Below, one piece after another: positions 25,746 through 34,351 of a DNA stretch of 64,000 bases (within the stretch, counting starts at the first letter, position 1; every line of letters begins with the position of its first letter). A model generated the notes under the pieces. The model was not told where the DNA came from and did not search any database. It saw only the letters and a program-made list of their open reading frames with translations. The position numbers and the translations under genes are program-made. The DNA is from Brevibacillus_H ginsengisoli (GTDB lineage: Bacteria; Bacillota; Bacilli; Brevibacillales; Brevibacillaceae). The stretch lies in NCBI RefSeq assembly GCF_050113715.1, contig NZ_JBNJQR010000004.1, positions 186,001 through 250,000 of the forward strand, in the 5' to 3' direction.

Positions 25746-26049
25746 GAAAAAGAGTTCGTCCCTTTACGTTCTGTGGAAGTTCGCAATGTAGCGCCAACTG
25801 TCCGTTCACTCACTCCGAAAGGGACGCCGCCATATACCCACCCGACTATAGCTAACGCTGCCGTCGGGCGGGGCCCCTTCTTGCTGGCGCCCCTACGGGG
25901 TTGGGTGGCGGCTTTTTTCCCTTTCTCCGCTCCCTCGCTAGGTGTCACTTCCAAGGAGGCTACAAGTGACGAACTCTTTTTCTTGGTGGGCTTGCGCGAA
26001 ATGAAAAGAAAGATAAATTGTCTTATGTGAGGCAATTTATCTTTCTTTT
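25746..26049 (-). repeat. Dispersed structured element, copy 2 (downstream of speB)
   Basis: About 300 bp. The outer stem GAAAAAGAGTTCGTC (25746-25760) / GACGAACTCTTTTTC (25968-25982) differs from copies 1, 3 and 4 by a paired change (C to G on one side, G to C on the other), so pairing is kept. The inner stem is GCCGCC (25826-25831) / GGCGGC (25907-25912). It has an extra GC-rich hairpin (CCCGAC...GTCGGGCGGGG region) not seen in the others. The linker GGGCTTGCGCGAAATG leads to a terminal hairpin (26004-26049) with 17-bp arms next to the speB terminator. Confidence 0.85.
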
Positions 26050-26054
26050 TTAGC

Positions 26055-26090
26055 GGAAAAAGTGCCCTCATTTCTGAGAGCACTTTTTCC
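26055..26090 (-). terminator. Intrinsic terminator of speE-speB
   Basis: GGAAAAAGTGC-TCTCA-GAAA-TGAG-GGCACTTTTTCC hairpin on the minus strand, about 25 bp after the speB stop, with the T-rich run inside the descending arm. The terminal hairpin of element copy 2 follows at once. Confidence 0.75.
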
Positions 26091-26116
26091 ATGTTCTATA
26101 GCGTATTCTTGAGGCC

Positions 26117-26986
26117 TTATTTCACGAAGCTAAGAATCATTTCACGCAAAATCTTCGAAGCGACGATTTGCGTCATTTCACTGCTGTCATAGATTGGCGC
26201 TACTTCCACGAGGTCGCATCCGATTACATTGGCTCCGTTTTGGGCCATGAAATGGATGGTTTCGAGCAACTCACGGGATGTGATGCCGCCCGCTTCAGTA
26301 GTACCGGTACCTGGCGCATGTGCTGGGTCAAGTACGTCGATGTCAATCGTGAGATAAATTGGACGGTTCCCGATGGTAGGAAGAACTTTCTTCACTGGCT
26401 CAAGAACGTCAAATTTATACAGGTGCATGTTTTCTTTGGCCCACTCGAATTCTTCTTTCATTCCGCTGCGGATACCAAAAGAGTAGACATTTTTGCCGCC
26501 GATCAGATTGCAAGCTTTCTTGATCGGAGTCGAGTGAGAATACTCATAGCCCTCGTAGTTGTCACGCAGGTCTGTATGAGCGTCGAAGTGGAAGATAACC
26601 AAGTCTTTGTACTTCTCATATACCGCTTGAATAACCGGCCAAGTGACAAGATGTTCTCCACCCATACCGATTGGCATTTTGCCGTCTGCAAGCACTTTGC
26701 TTACAAACGAACGAATGGCATCCAGACTTCCTTCTACGTGTCCGAACGGAAGTGGAATATCTCCTGCGTCGAAGTATTTCACGTCTTCCAACAGGCGGTC
26801 CAGATAAGGACTATATTCTTCAAGGCCAACAGAAACCTCACGAATACGAGGAGGACCGAAACGGGAACCTGGACGGAAGCTTACCGTCCAGTCCATTGGC
26901 ATGCCGTAAATTACAGCTTGGCTTTCTTCGTAGTTTTGGTGGCTTCGGATAAATACATTACCAGAGTAAGCTTCATCAAAACGCAT
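26117..26986 (-). CDS. speB: Agmatinase
   Basis: Agmatinase hydrolyses agmatine to putrescine and urea. The 289-residue ureohydrolase has the binuclear manganese motifs GGEHLVTWP, FHFDAHTDLRD and TIDIDVLDPAHAPGTGTTEAGG in the usual order. The ATG at 26986 is 9 bp after AGGAGG; a TTG codon directly before it is ignored. It follows speE by 13 bp, and the speE-speB pair provides putrescine and spermidine, the same operon as in B. subtilis. Confidence 0.96.
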   Translation of the reverse strand: MRFDEAYSGNVFIRSHQNYEESQAVIYGMPMDWTVSFRPGSRFGPPRIREVSVGLEEYSPYLDRLLEDVKYFDAGDIPLPFGHVEGSLDAIRSFVSKVLADGKMPIGMGGEHLVTWPVIQAVYEKYKDLVIFHFDAHTDLRDNYEGYEYSHSTPIKKACNLIGGKNVYSFGIRSGMKEEFEWAKENMHLYKFDVLEPVKKVLPTIGNRPIYLTIDIDVLDPAHAPGTGTTEAGGITSRELLETIHFMAQNGANVIGCDLVEVAPIYDSSEMTQIVASKILREMILSFVK

Positions 26987-26999
26987 CAATTACAGCCTC

Positions 27000-27839
27000 C
27001 TATTCGCGAGTCAGCTCAGCCACGAAATTAGGCAGCTTGAACACGGAATGATGAATCTCAGGGGAGTAGTACTTGGTGTCAAGATTTTTGATTTTAGTCG
27101 CATCTACTTCCAATGGGTCGTATTGTTTAGAAGCGATGGTGAAGCTCCACAATCCGGATGGATAGGTTGGAATGCTTGCTGTGTACAAACGAGTCACAGG
27201 GAAGATGGATTTCAAATCTTTAAATACGCGCTTGATCAAATCGCGGTTAAACCAAGGAGATTCCGTTTGCGCAACCATGATACCATCTGGTTTCAAAGCG
27301 TCATGAATGCCTTGGTAGAAGCCTTTTTCGAACAAGCCTACTGCTGGCCCAACAGGTTCTGTAGAGTCAACCATGATCACGTCATATTCGCCTTTGTGGT
27401 CATGGATGTGCTTGATTCCGTCGATTACTTGCACATCTACACGAGGATTGCCAGTCAAAGCGCTTGCGATATTAGGGAAGTACTTTTTGCAGGATTCAAT
27501 TACGCCGCCGTCGATTTCAGCAAGAACTGCTTTTTCAACAGACGCGTGTTTGACGATTTCACGGATTGCTCCGCCGTCTCCGCCACCGACAACCAAAACT
27601 TTTTTCGGATTTGGGTGGGTGTTCAATGCGATGTGAGTGATCATTTCATGGTAAACAAACTCATCCACATCCGTTGTCATAACCATTCCATCGAGCACGA
27701 GCATGCGGCCAAATTGCTTGGTCGTGAAGACATCGAGTTTTTGGAAGTCAGTTTGTTCTGTATATAGAGTTTCCGTAACTTTCGTTGTAATGCCGTGATT
27801 TTCAGTTTGCTTCTCGGTGTACCACAATTCCATATCCAT
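27000..27839 (-). CDS. speE: Spermidine synthase
   Basis: SpeE transfers an aminopropyl group from decarboxylated S-adenosylmethionine to putrescine. The 279-residue protein begins MDMELWYTEKQTENHG, contains the nucleotide-binding VLVVGGGDGGAIREIVKH near residue 80, VDVQVIDG, and the catalytic Asp in YDVIMVDSTEPVGPA. It starts 10 bp after AGGAGG and heads the speE-speB operon. Its upstream region, shared with the divergent penicillin-binding protein gene, contains two perfect palindromes. Confidence 0.96.
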   Translation of the reverse strand: MDMELWYTEKQTENHGITTKVTETLYTEQTDFQKLDVFTTKQFGRMLVLDGMVMTTDVDEFVYHEMITHIALNTHPNPKKVLVVGGGDGGAIREIVKHASVEKAVLAEIDGGVIESCKKYFPNIASALTGNPRVDVQVIDGIKHIHDHKGEYDVIMVDSTEPVGPAVGLFEKGFYQGIHDALKPDGIMVAQTESPWFNRDLIKRVFKDLKSIFPVTRLYTASIPTYPSGLWSFTIASKQYDPLEVDATKIKNLDTKYYSPEIHHSVFKLPNFVAELTRE

Positions 27840-27973
27840 TTTCTAAAAACCTCCTCTTATGTAAGGGAAACTTGGCCGTTAAAGCCGCCATGTGTTTCTT
27901 CATCCGGGGTATTTTATGCATATCAAATTGAATTATAGTGTCTACCACCCAAAAAGCAAGTAAATTTTTCTTT

Positions 27974-27995
27974 GAAAAACGTCTCGACGTTTTTC
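27974..27995. promoter_or_regulatory. Perfect 22-bp palindrome, candidate operator
   Basis: GAAAAACGTC-TC-GACGTTTTTC, about 135 bp before the speE start. As there is no T run suited to termination it is more likely a protein site than a terminator. The regulator is unknown. Confidence 0.45.
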
Positions 27996-28030
27996 ATAAA
28001 AATTGATGTGACTGCATGGCGGTCAGCATA

Positions 28031-28048
28031 AAACGGTCATGACCGTTT
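28031..28048. promoter_or_regulatory. Perfect 18-bp palindrome, candidate operator
   Basis: AAACGGTCATGACCGTTT, 36 bp from the first palindrome and unrelated to it in sequence, between divergent genes. Confidence 0.45.
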
Positions 28049-28216
28049 ATGTAACCAAGCAAAACCTGTTAGAAGAAGTATATCATCCGATAGATTTTTC
28101 CATACTGATTGAGAAGTGACTTTTCTAGTATGCCCAAAAAAGGGGAGTAAATCCCGCTCGGATCTCGCAGCCAGTTCGAAGGTAAAACCTGTTCAACGTA
28201 AGGATGTGATTAAAGT

Positions 28217-30265
28217 ATGGAAGTAGTACGAGAGCCGAGGATAATTCGGTGGCTTAGACGACTCAAACAACTCCTCAAATTAACCGTAATGTCCACGCTT
28301 GTGGGAGCATTTGTTATCTTAATGTTCATTTTATATCTTCGTTCACAGCCCTTGCCTGCAACAACTATTCATCAAACCACCACGATCTACGCGAGTAACG
28401 GACAATCGCTGGATGAGATTCATCAGGGAGAAAATCGAACCGTGGTACCCCTAAAGGAGATTGCTCCCACTCTCGTTCAAGCCACCATCGCTATAGAAGA
28501 CCGCTCCTTTTACAGTCATCTTGGCTTTGACTTTAAGCGTCTCGGAATGGCTGCCTATACGGATATCGTTAACATGAGTAAAGCTCAGGGCGCCAGTACG
28601 ATCACCCAACAATTGGCCCGAAATCTTTATTTAAGTCACGATAAAACATGGGAACGCAAACTCAAGGAAGCCCTTCTCACCGTACAGCTGGAGCTTAACT
28701 ACTCCAAAGAGGAAATTCTTGAGTTGTACATGAACCAAATCTACTACGGCTACTCGGCATATGGAGCTGAGGCGGCCGCCCAAACGTATTTTGGAAAAAG
28801 CGCGAAGGATCTAACCCTGGCCGAAAGTTCTATGCTGGCTTCCGTCCCCAAAGGACCTACTTATTACAATCCTTTCGATCATTATGACAACGCGAAAAAG
28901 AGACAAAAAATCGTCCTGGATTCCATGCAAAAAATGGGCTTTATCTCAGCGGACCAAGCCAATCAAGCTCTCACAGAAAAGCTCGTCTTCCAGAGCCGAG
29001 AGCAACTGAAATCACCGGCAACCGCTCCGTATTTTCGGGATTACATTTCTTCTCTTATCAAAGACAAATACGGCATCGAGGAAGACTTGTTCGCCAAGGG
29101 CGGGCTGAAGATCTATACAACGCTTGATTACGACATGCAAAAAAAGGCAGAAGAAATTATCGCCAAAGAACTGCCGAAGGACAAACTAGACCTGCAAGCC
29201 GCATTAATCGCCATAGACCCTTCCACCGGACAGATCAAGGCACTGGTTGGGGGCAGAGATTATCAAAAAAGCCAGTTTAACCGTGTGTTTGCCAAGCGGC
29301 AGCCTGGTTCATCCTTTAAGGCCTTCTTGTATTTAACCGCACTTCAGCAAGGCTTCACACCTTTGACACTGATGAAAAGCGAGCCAACCGTCTTTACGTA
29401 CGACAATGGCAAACAGTATACCCCAAGCAATTTTGGCGATCATTACGCGAACGATTACATTACACTTGAGCATGCAATTGCTACCTCTGACAACATTTAT
29501 GCCGTAAAAACCATCCAACAAATTACGCCGGAAAAGGTTATCCAGCAGGCCCAAGCTCTAGGGATTACGAGCGAGCTGCAAGCTGTTCCTTCGCTTGCGT
29601 TAGGCACATCTCCCACTTCACCTTATGAGATGGCGGCAGCCTATGGAACCATTGCCAATCATGGTGTCAAAGCAAAGACAATCGCAATTACCAAAATTGA
29701 AGATAGTGAAGGAAACCTGCTCGCCGAAGAAAAACCGGAAAGTACTCAGGTCGTTGATCCTACGTTCACATTTTTGCTTACTCATCTCATGCAAAGTGTA
29801 TTTGAACCAGGTGGTACCGCTTATCGGGTATCTCAGTTCCTCAATCGTCCTGTAGCGGGCAAAACCGGATCAACCGATTACGATGCGTGGTTATGTGGAT
29901 TTACACCCCAGCTTGTTACAGCGGTGTGGGTGGGATATGACGAAGGGAAGAAGCTAGATTCCGTTACCGATGCGAGACTGGCCGCTCCAATCTGGGCAAA
30001 ATTCATGGAAAGCTCCTTGAATAAACAGCCCCCTACCTTGTTTGACGTTCCCCCTGGGGTTGTCCCCGCCTACATTGATCCGATAAACGGCAAATTGGCG
30101 ACAGAGAGTTGTCCCAACCCGCGGTTTATGTACTTTCAGGCAGGAACTGAGCCACAGGATTACTGTACAGAACACCTGCCGAACTCCAAAGCACAGCCCA
30201 AACCAATCAAGACTCCAGATAAACAATCGATCTGGCAGCGGATGGGTAAAATCTGGCGACCCTAA
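28217..30265 (+). CDS. Class A penicillin-binding protein (PbpG/PBP1A type)
   Basis: A 682-residue bifunctional peptidoglycan synthase. A single membrane anchor (about residues 20-45, STLVGAFVILMFILYL) is followed by the GT51 glycosyltransferase domain with EDRSFYSHLGFD, the catalytic Glu, and GASTITQQLARN. The transpeptidase domain has the SxxK serine in GSSFKAF near residue 374, TSDN near residue 425 and AGKTGSTD near residue 555. It lies next to speE and near ywhD, the location of pbpG (ywhE) in B. subtilis, a sporulation-associated enzyme; no forespore promoter was identified here. The ribosome site (AAGGATG) is weak and 12 bp away. Copy 5 of the structured element follows its stop. Confidence 0.95.
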   Translation: MEVVREPRIIRWLRRLKQLLKLTVMSTLVGAFVILMFILYLRSQPLPATTIHQTTTIYASNGQSLDEIHQGENRTVVPLKEIAPTLVQATIAIEDRSFYSHLGFDFKRLGMAAYTDIVNMSKAQGASTITQQLARNLYLSHDKTWERKLKEALLTVQLELNYSKEEILELYMNQIYYGYSAYGAEAAAQTYFGKSAKDLTLAESSMLASVPKGPTYYNPFDHYDNAKKRQKIVLDSMQKMGFISADQANQALTEKLVFQSREQLKSPATAPYFRDYISSLIKDKYGIEEDLFAKGGLKIYTTLDYDMQKKAEEIIAKELPKDKLDLQAALIAIDPSTGQIKALVGGRDYQKSQFNRVFAKRQPGSSFKAFLYLTALQQGFTPLTLMKSEPTVFTYDNGKQYTPSNFGDHYANDYITLEHAIATSDNIYAVKTIQQITPEKVIQQAQALGITSELQAVPSLALGTSPTSPYEMAAAYGTIANHGVKAKTIAITKIEDSEGNLLAEEKPESTQVVDPTFTFLLTHLMQSVFEPGGTAYRVSQFLNRPVAGKTGSTDYDAWLCGFTPQLVTAVWVGYDEGKKLDSVTDARLAAPIWAKFMESSLNKQPPTLFDVPPGVVPAYIDPINGKLATESCPNPRFMYFQAGTEPQDYCTEHLPNSKAQPKPIKTPDKQSIWQRMGKIWRP

Positions 30266-30275
30266 ATAAAAGAAA

Positions 30276-30372
30276 AAGGGATGTTTAATTGCTTTACGGA
30301 GGTAAGTAATTGAACATCCCTTCTATTTGCGTTAGCCCGCTAAAGAAAAGACTTCGTCCGCCGTCTTTTCTT
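30276..30372 (+). repeat. Dispersed structured element, copy 5 (collapsed, opposite orientation)
   Basis: Only the two ends remain. The terminal hairpin (30276-30322, arms AAGGGATGTT / AACATCCCTT with TTTAC...GTAA in the loop) comes right after the penicillin-binding protein stop. Then comes the linker GCGTTAGCCCGCTAAAG, then GAAAAGACTTCGTCC directly joined to GTCTTTTC. The middle of the element is deleted, leaving a short palindrome AAGAAAAGAC / GTCTTTTCTT (30343-30372). It lies on the opposite strand to the other copies, as does the gene it follows. It overlaps the stop codon of the convergent 73-residue gene. Confidence 0.75.
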
Positions 30373-30592
30373 ATTCTTCGCCCCCACCAACGATACCGTT
30401 TCCATCGGTGAAAACATGATCATTTAATACGGTGATCAAACCCGCTTTGTCAAGATTATCAAGTACTTCGAACAAGCTGTCCCTTTTTCCAGCCGGAAGT
30501 TTGCGCACATAGTTATTAATTTCTTCGGAGGTTACATTGTTGCGAAAATGAATTCCTCCATGACGCGCGAAATGATCGTTATCGGTTGGCAT
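30371..30592 (-). CDS. Small conserved-looking protein of unknown function (73 aa)
   Basis: A 73-residue acidic soluble protein with no signal or membrane segment. The middle (SEEINNYVRKLPAGKRDSLFEVLDNLDKAGLITVL) looks helical, ending in a Gly-rich acidic tail GNGIVGGGEE. The start ATG is 10 bp behind AAAGGAGTG, a convincing ribosome site. I do not recognise the family. The stop codon lies inside the collapsed structured element (copy 5). It is convergent with the penicillin-binding protein gene and downstream of ywhD with a 339-bp gap. Confidence 0.65.
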   Translation of the reverse strand: MPTDNDHFARHGGIHFRNNVTSEEINNYVRKLPAGKRDSLFEVLDNLDKAGLITVLNDHVFTDGNGIVGGGEE

Positions 30593-30931
30593 CTGGATCG
30601 CACTCCTTTACCCAATTGTTTTGGAATACTCGGCTCTCACAGAGTTATGCTCTGACGAAGCCCGCAGAATACAATTGTAGTTTGTCTCGATCGCAACAAT
30701 TGTAAACATAGGGAAAAACTATGTACACAGTCAGAAAGCCAACCATTATAAACAAAAATACATCCCTAAAAAAGACAAACAGAGAAAGATGACGGAATCT
30801 TCCTCTGCTTGTTGATCTACTGCTATTTTTGTATGCTTTGTACCAATAGTTTACAAAAGTTAAACGGAGTTCACAATCGGTTTCCTCATTTGTTCACATT
30901 CCGTTCAAGATTCTTCTGGGCTTGTTAAAGC
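30593..30931. other. Intergenic region with paired ACAATTGT palindromes
   Basis: This 339-bp gap lies between ywhD and the 73-residue gene. It holds two copies of the palindrome ACAATTGT (30671-30678 and 30696-30703), starting 25 bp apart, upstream of the 73-residue gene. The rest is AT-rich with no credible frame. A promoter for the small gene is expected here but no clean -35/-10 pair was found. Confidence 0.45.
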
Positions 30932-31435
30932 CTATGCTAATGAGCTTTTCAACTCGTCTGTCGAGTTTTCCCAGATTGCAGGATTGTTCTCGATAAGGAG
31001 TTTCTTCAATGCGGCTTTGCTTACTTCGTCCAATTCGGAAACCAGGATTCGTCTCTTCATGGAATAATCCATTCGGTTAACATGATCGGCCAAAATTTTA
31101 TAGCCCTTCCGTTCTTCGCGATCTATCTCCATGTAGCATGCGGTTACTCCAGCGTAGTAGGCTCCCTTTTCATTCCGGTCCACAGTTACCCACACAAGCC
31201 AATATGGTTTTCCGTTAGGAACTTCGTCTTTATTCGTAGTCCATTTGATACCTTTTTCAACTGCGCTTTTTGCATGCAACGCTCCCATATCAATATAGGC
31301 ATCTTCGCCATCAATAATTACTGAGGTTACTGCATTCAAGTCAAGTACGCCCTGACCATATCCACCATGTACATCTGTTTTGGCAGAGATAATCGTGAAA
31401 CCGGCTTTCTTCTTGTCGTTATTTAAGAGATCCAC
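30932..31435 (-). CDS. ywhD: YwhD family protein
   Basis: A 167-residue cytosolic protein matching the YwhD family of Bacillales in length, in the N-terminal pattern (KKKAGFTIISAKTDVHGGYGQGVLDLN) and in location near the penicillin-binding protein and speE-speB. Its function is unknown. It starts with GTG, 7 bp after AGGAGG. It is monocistronic by layout, with divergent small gene 31584-31850 upstream. Confidence 0.82.
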   Translation of the reverse strand: MDLLNNDKKKAGFTIISAKTDVHGGYGQGVLDLNAVTSVIIDGEDAYIDMGALHAKSAVEKGIKWTTNKDEVPNGKPYWLVWVTVDRNEKGAYYAGVTACYMEIDREERKGYKILADHVNRMDYSMKRRILVSELDEVSKAALKKLLIENNPAIWENSTDELKSSLA

Positions 31436-31583
31436 TCTCCCGCCTCCTAATGAAACATTTTCACTTACTATGTATTGTACCCTGAAATAATCATCATGTG
31501 CAATTTAATGGCTGTACACTTCATGTTTTTTCATCAGGAGGGCAGACTACCGTAGATGACATTAGACAAGGTGGGATTATTCC

Positions 31584-31850
31584 ATGACGGATGGACCTCG
31601 CGAACGAGATGTTCAACTGAACCGTGAACGGCAACTTCAGGAACCTTACCCCAACCCCGCTTTTGTTGTGGACCAGCTGTCTGCGGAAAAACAATCTCAA
31701 GCAACTACACCACCCCCTCAAGGACCAGTACCCTCTGGTGAGAATCTGGGCCTAAAAACGGGCGTCCCAAGTAACTATGAAAACAGCTTGGGTGGAGAGC
31801 CTCGTCACCTAACCGCTTTCGAAGTGAAAAGACCGCCCGGAAGATTATAA
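31584..31850 (+). CDS. Small proline-rich protein of unknown function (88 aa)
   Basis: An 88-residue hydrophilic protein rich in Pro, Gln and Glu, probably disordered (QLQEPYPNPAFVVDQL, TTPPPQGPVPSGENLG). It has no signal peptide. The start is preceded by AAGGTGGG and the gene is followed within 35 bp by a strong terminator, both supporting that it is real. I do not recognise a family. It is divergent from ywhD. Confidence 0.6.
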   Translation: MTDGPRERDVQLNRERQLQEPYPNPAFVVDQLSAEKQSQATTPPPQGPVPSGENLGLKTGVPSNYENSLGGEPRHLTAFEVKRPPGRL

Positions 31851-31883
31851 GTTGAGGAAGGGAATCCACTATGTGGAGGTATA

Positions 31884-31925
31884 CCCGCCCAGTATTGACT
31901 TTTGGTGCAATGCTGGGCGGTTTTT
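31884..31925 (+). terminator. Intrinsic terminator after the 88-residue gene
   Basis: CCGCCCAGTATTG ... CAATGCTGGGCGG followed by TTTTT. On the other strand it could also stop transcription, since the next gene ends at 31947 on the minus strand. Confidence 0.85.
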
Positions 31926-31946
31926 CGCGGTCACAAAAGCATGAAG

Positions 31947-34289
31947 CTACTCGATAATCGATTGTCCATTTGATTTAATCGAGTGGTTGGTGACATTATC
32001 CTTATTGGTTTGTGTGTTGACATGATGTCTTTCAATGATTATGCCTGAATTTTTTTGTACTTGATATTGCGGGACCATACGAACTTGACGATTGGCATCT
32101 TCCAACGGCAAAAAGATCACGATCACATTGCCAATGTAATCGATTTTCATATCCTTGCTTTCCTTGTTCCGAATCTCTTCTTCTACACGTTCCTGTTCTG
32201 TCTGGTTCTTAAAGACTCGCTGTTTGCCTGCGATATCAAGGGAAAACTCGGGGAATTCCCCATCCTCACGATAAATGATCAGATAGTCCTGTTGATTGAG
32301 AACTGGTTGTGGCTTGTCCCGCATGCCTGTTAATGTGGTTTCAATTCCTTTTAACAGGTTAACTACCTGTTCAATCACATTTTTATTTTTTACTAGGTCC
32401 AAATGTGAGGAATTGATATAAAACTTCTTTTTGATCTCGTCTTTTAACGAGAAGCTGCTGCTTATAACCGGTACAGTTCCATCTCCTTGTGCCTTATCAT
32501 ACATTGGAACGAGCTGGTTAGTTGCTGCCTTGACCTCGTATCCTACAGGAGTATATTGACCTTCCCCGATAATGGCATACTGCGGTACCGTCACCATCCT
32601 CGAATCCCATTTGGCATGCTGTGCATCAGCATATTTCAGTAAAGGCTGGTATATGGAGTTCACATGTCGGTTACTGTATAGGTCTTGGTACGATAGCGGC
32701 TTAAGCTGTTCCTGATCCCGAAGGTAAAGAAATTTTTGTTTTTCTACAAACTGACGTGAAGGTAAAAGCTCGAAGACAGCAGGTGCAAACTGAGAAATCT
32801 GTTTGCCTGTTTTTTCGCTAAAAGGTGGAATGTCAAAATTATACCCCGATGTAAGTGCTTCAAAAGCCCGTGGCGCACCTAGAAAGGGGGTCCCTATATA
32901 GATGACTTTACGTACCTTCTGCTGATAACTCGGATTAGAAAGGAGAGTTTCTTTAATCAGTATGCCTCCCATGCTGTGAGCCACTAATTGGACTTGTTTG
33001 GCTCCAGAATTCTGTAAGGCACGATCAATTGTCTGCTTGAGTTGTGTTGAGTTTGTACTGCCGCTTAACCTCCAATCGTAAGGAAACCCGAACAAAGTTC
33101 TTCCCTTCTGGTATCCAATGGACTGTAGCTTTTGCGCCATGGAGAAGTATTCCTCCGACAGAGACTGCCCAACCCCATAGTCTAAATATTCAATTGCATG
33201 AAAACCGTCATCCCCCGCTTCAGGTAAAATCGATATTTCAGGATGTAACTGGACAACTTGATTACTTCCTGGCTCTTTTGGCTTTAGAGACAGGCTTCGC
33301 ATATGGTTACTTTCGTTAAATACCATTCCAGACAAATTTAGCCACGATTCTGACAGAATTCCTTTTTCAAGCATACTTAATCGAGAACCGCCAATACCGG
33401 GGACGAGGATAACCGGGATTGTTTTCACCGCTACTCGTAATTGGTACTTGTTCATTACAATTGTGGAACGCTTGTTAAACTCCACTTTCACATAATAAGT
33501 ACCCGGATCTCCCTGATAAACAATCGATTCGTCAGAGTTTTTAGCATTACACGATTTCATCACAGGTTTGAAATTACTGTCAAGCAGGTACAAGTCCAGG
33601 TCCATGCCTTCGGGAATATCCGTTAACGATAGGTTGATAGTTGAGCCCAGGGCATGGCTCATTTTGTAATAATCAACATCTGCCGCATCATGAATGGTTG
33701 CTTCGATAAAATCATTTCCCGTAATGCCCTTGGCCTCTTGCGGACTATTGTTGGGTTCGTAGGTATCAGGATTTACCGTCAACCCTACTGGTATGTAAGT
33801 AAGTCTAATCATGTAGTAGAGCTTATTATTAAAGCTTCTATTACTGCTGCTAACCGCTAAGTAATACCAATGGTCTTTTGTAATGGGAATCGAATCAATT
33901 TGCTCCGTGGTCGACCCTTCCTGATCGGAGTGAGTGATCTCCTTTTTGTCTTCCCCATACACTTGCAGTCTGTAATTTACGTCTTTCGGCATCTGAAGAG
34001 TAACGGACAAAGCCCCATCTCCCGGCGCTTTAAATTTCCAGAAATCAATATCATCTGCCGTTTGGATTTTCCCATAAACAACACGGGCAGCATTTATCCA
34101 ATCGGCCTTGCTAGAATCATTATTCGGCTCCAGCTCATATCCTACATTTACGGAAGTACCCGATTCTGGATCGTCTATCGTTACGGGAGTATCCGAACCT
34201 GGTTTATCCGCAGATACGGGAATTACCCCACACATGATCGAAGAAAGCAAAAGGAACATACAACTGAGTACATAGACAATTCTTGGCAT
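31947..34289 (-). CDS. Secreted PPC-domain / LCAT-like alpha/beta hydrolase
   Basis: A 780-residue secreted protein. A signal peptide (VLSCMFLLLSSIMCGVIPVSA) is followed by two bacterial pre-peptidase C-terminal (PPC) type beta domains, recognised by ELEPNNDSSKADWI and DTYEPNNSPQEAKGI with DIDFWKF and DVDYYKM. From about residue 290 a hydrolase of the lecithin:cholesterol acyltransferase type follows: VILVPGIGGSRL, GFPYDWR, and the nucleophile elbow VAHSMGGIL near residue 440, then IYIGTPFLGAPRA. The Asp and His of the triad should follow (GDGTVPVISS, NSSHLDLVKN). It probably acts on lipids or esters outside the cell. It stands about 60 bp downstream of the giant repeat-protein gene and may be the last gene of that cluster. 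Confidence 0.85.
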   Translation of the reverse strand: MPRIVYVLSCMFLLLSSIMCGVIPVSADKPGSDTPVTIDDPESGTSVNVGYELEPNNDSSKADWINAARVVYGKIQTADDIDFWKFKAPGDGALSVTLQMPKDVNYRLQVYGEDKKEITHSDQEGSTTEQIDSIPITKDHWYYLAVSSSNRSFNNKLYYMIRLTYIPVGLTVNPDTYEPNNSPQEAKGITGNDFIEATIHDAADVDYYKMSHALGSTINLSLTDIPEGMDLDLYLLDSNFKPVMKSCNAKNSDESIVYQGDPGTYYVKVEFNKRSTIVMNKYQLRVAVKTIPVILVPGIGGSRLSMLEKGILSESWLNLSGMVFNESNHMRSLSLKPKEPGSNQVVQLHPEISILPEAGDDGFHAIEYLDYGVGQSLSEEYFSMAQKLQSIGYQKGRTLFGFPYDWRLSGSTNSTQLKQTIDRALQNSGAKQVQLVAHSMGGILIKETLLSNPSYQQKVRKVIYIGTPFLGAPRAFEALTSGYNFDIPPFSEKTGKQISQFAPAVFELLPSRQFVEKQKFLYLRDQEQLKPLSYQDLYSNRHVNSIYQPLLKYADAQHAKWDSRMVTVPQYAIIGEGQYTPVGYEVKAATNQLVPMYDKAQGDGTVPVISSSFSLKDEIKKKFYINSSHLDLVKNKNVIEQVVNLLKGIETTLTGMRDKPQPVLNQQDYLIIYREDGEFPEFSLDIAGKQRVFKNQTEQERVEEEIRNKESKDMKIDYIGNVIVIFLPLEDANRQVRMVPQYQVQKNSGIIIERHHVNTQTNKDNVTNHSIKSNGQSIIE

Positions 34290-34351
34290 ACAAAACCCCT
34301 CCCATCTCTACCAAAATGGTAATAAAAGACAGAAGGGGTCTGCAAATTAAT

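Larger units (their letters stand above)
27840..28216. other. Divergent intergenic region with two perfect palindromes
   Basis: This 377-bp gap separates divergent speE and the penicillin-binding protein gene. It contains GAAAAACGTC-TC-GACGTTTTTC (27974-27995) and AAACGGTCA-TGACCGTTT (28031-28048), both exact inverted repeats with different sequences. The words AAAACCTGTT also occur twice (near 28060 and 28185). No coding frame or convincing -35/-10 pair was found. Confidence 0.6.

Noticed and set aside
26168..27031. Open frame of 287 codons on the plus strand, opposite speB
   Set aside because: It is fully antisense to the clear agmatinase gene and shows no recognisable motif; an artefact of codon bias. 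The frames opposite speE (27048-27767) and pyrG (7155-7745) are rejected for the same reason.
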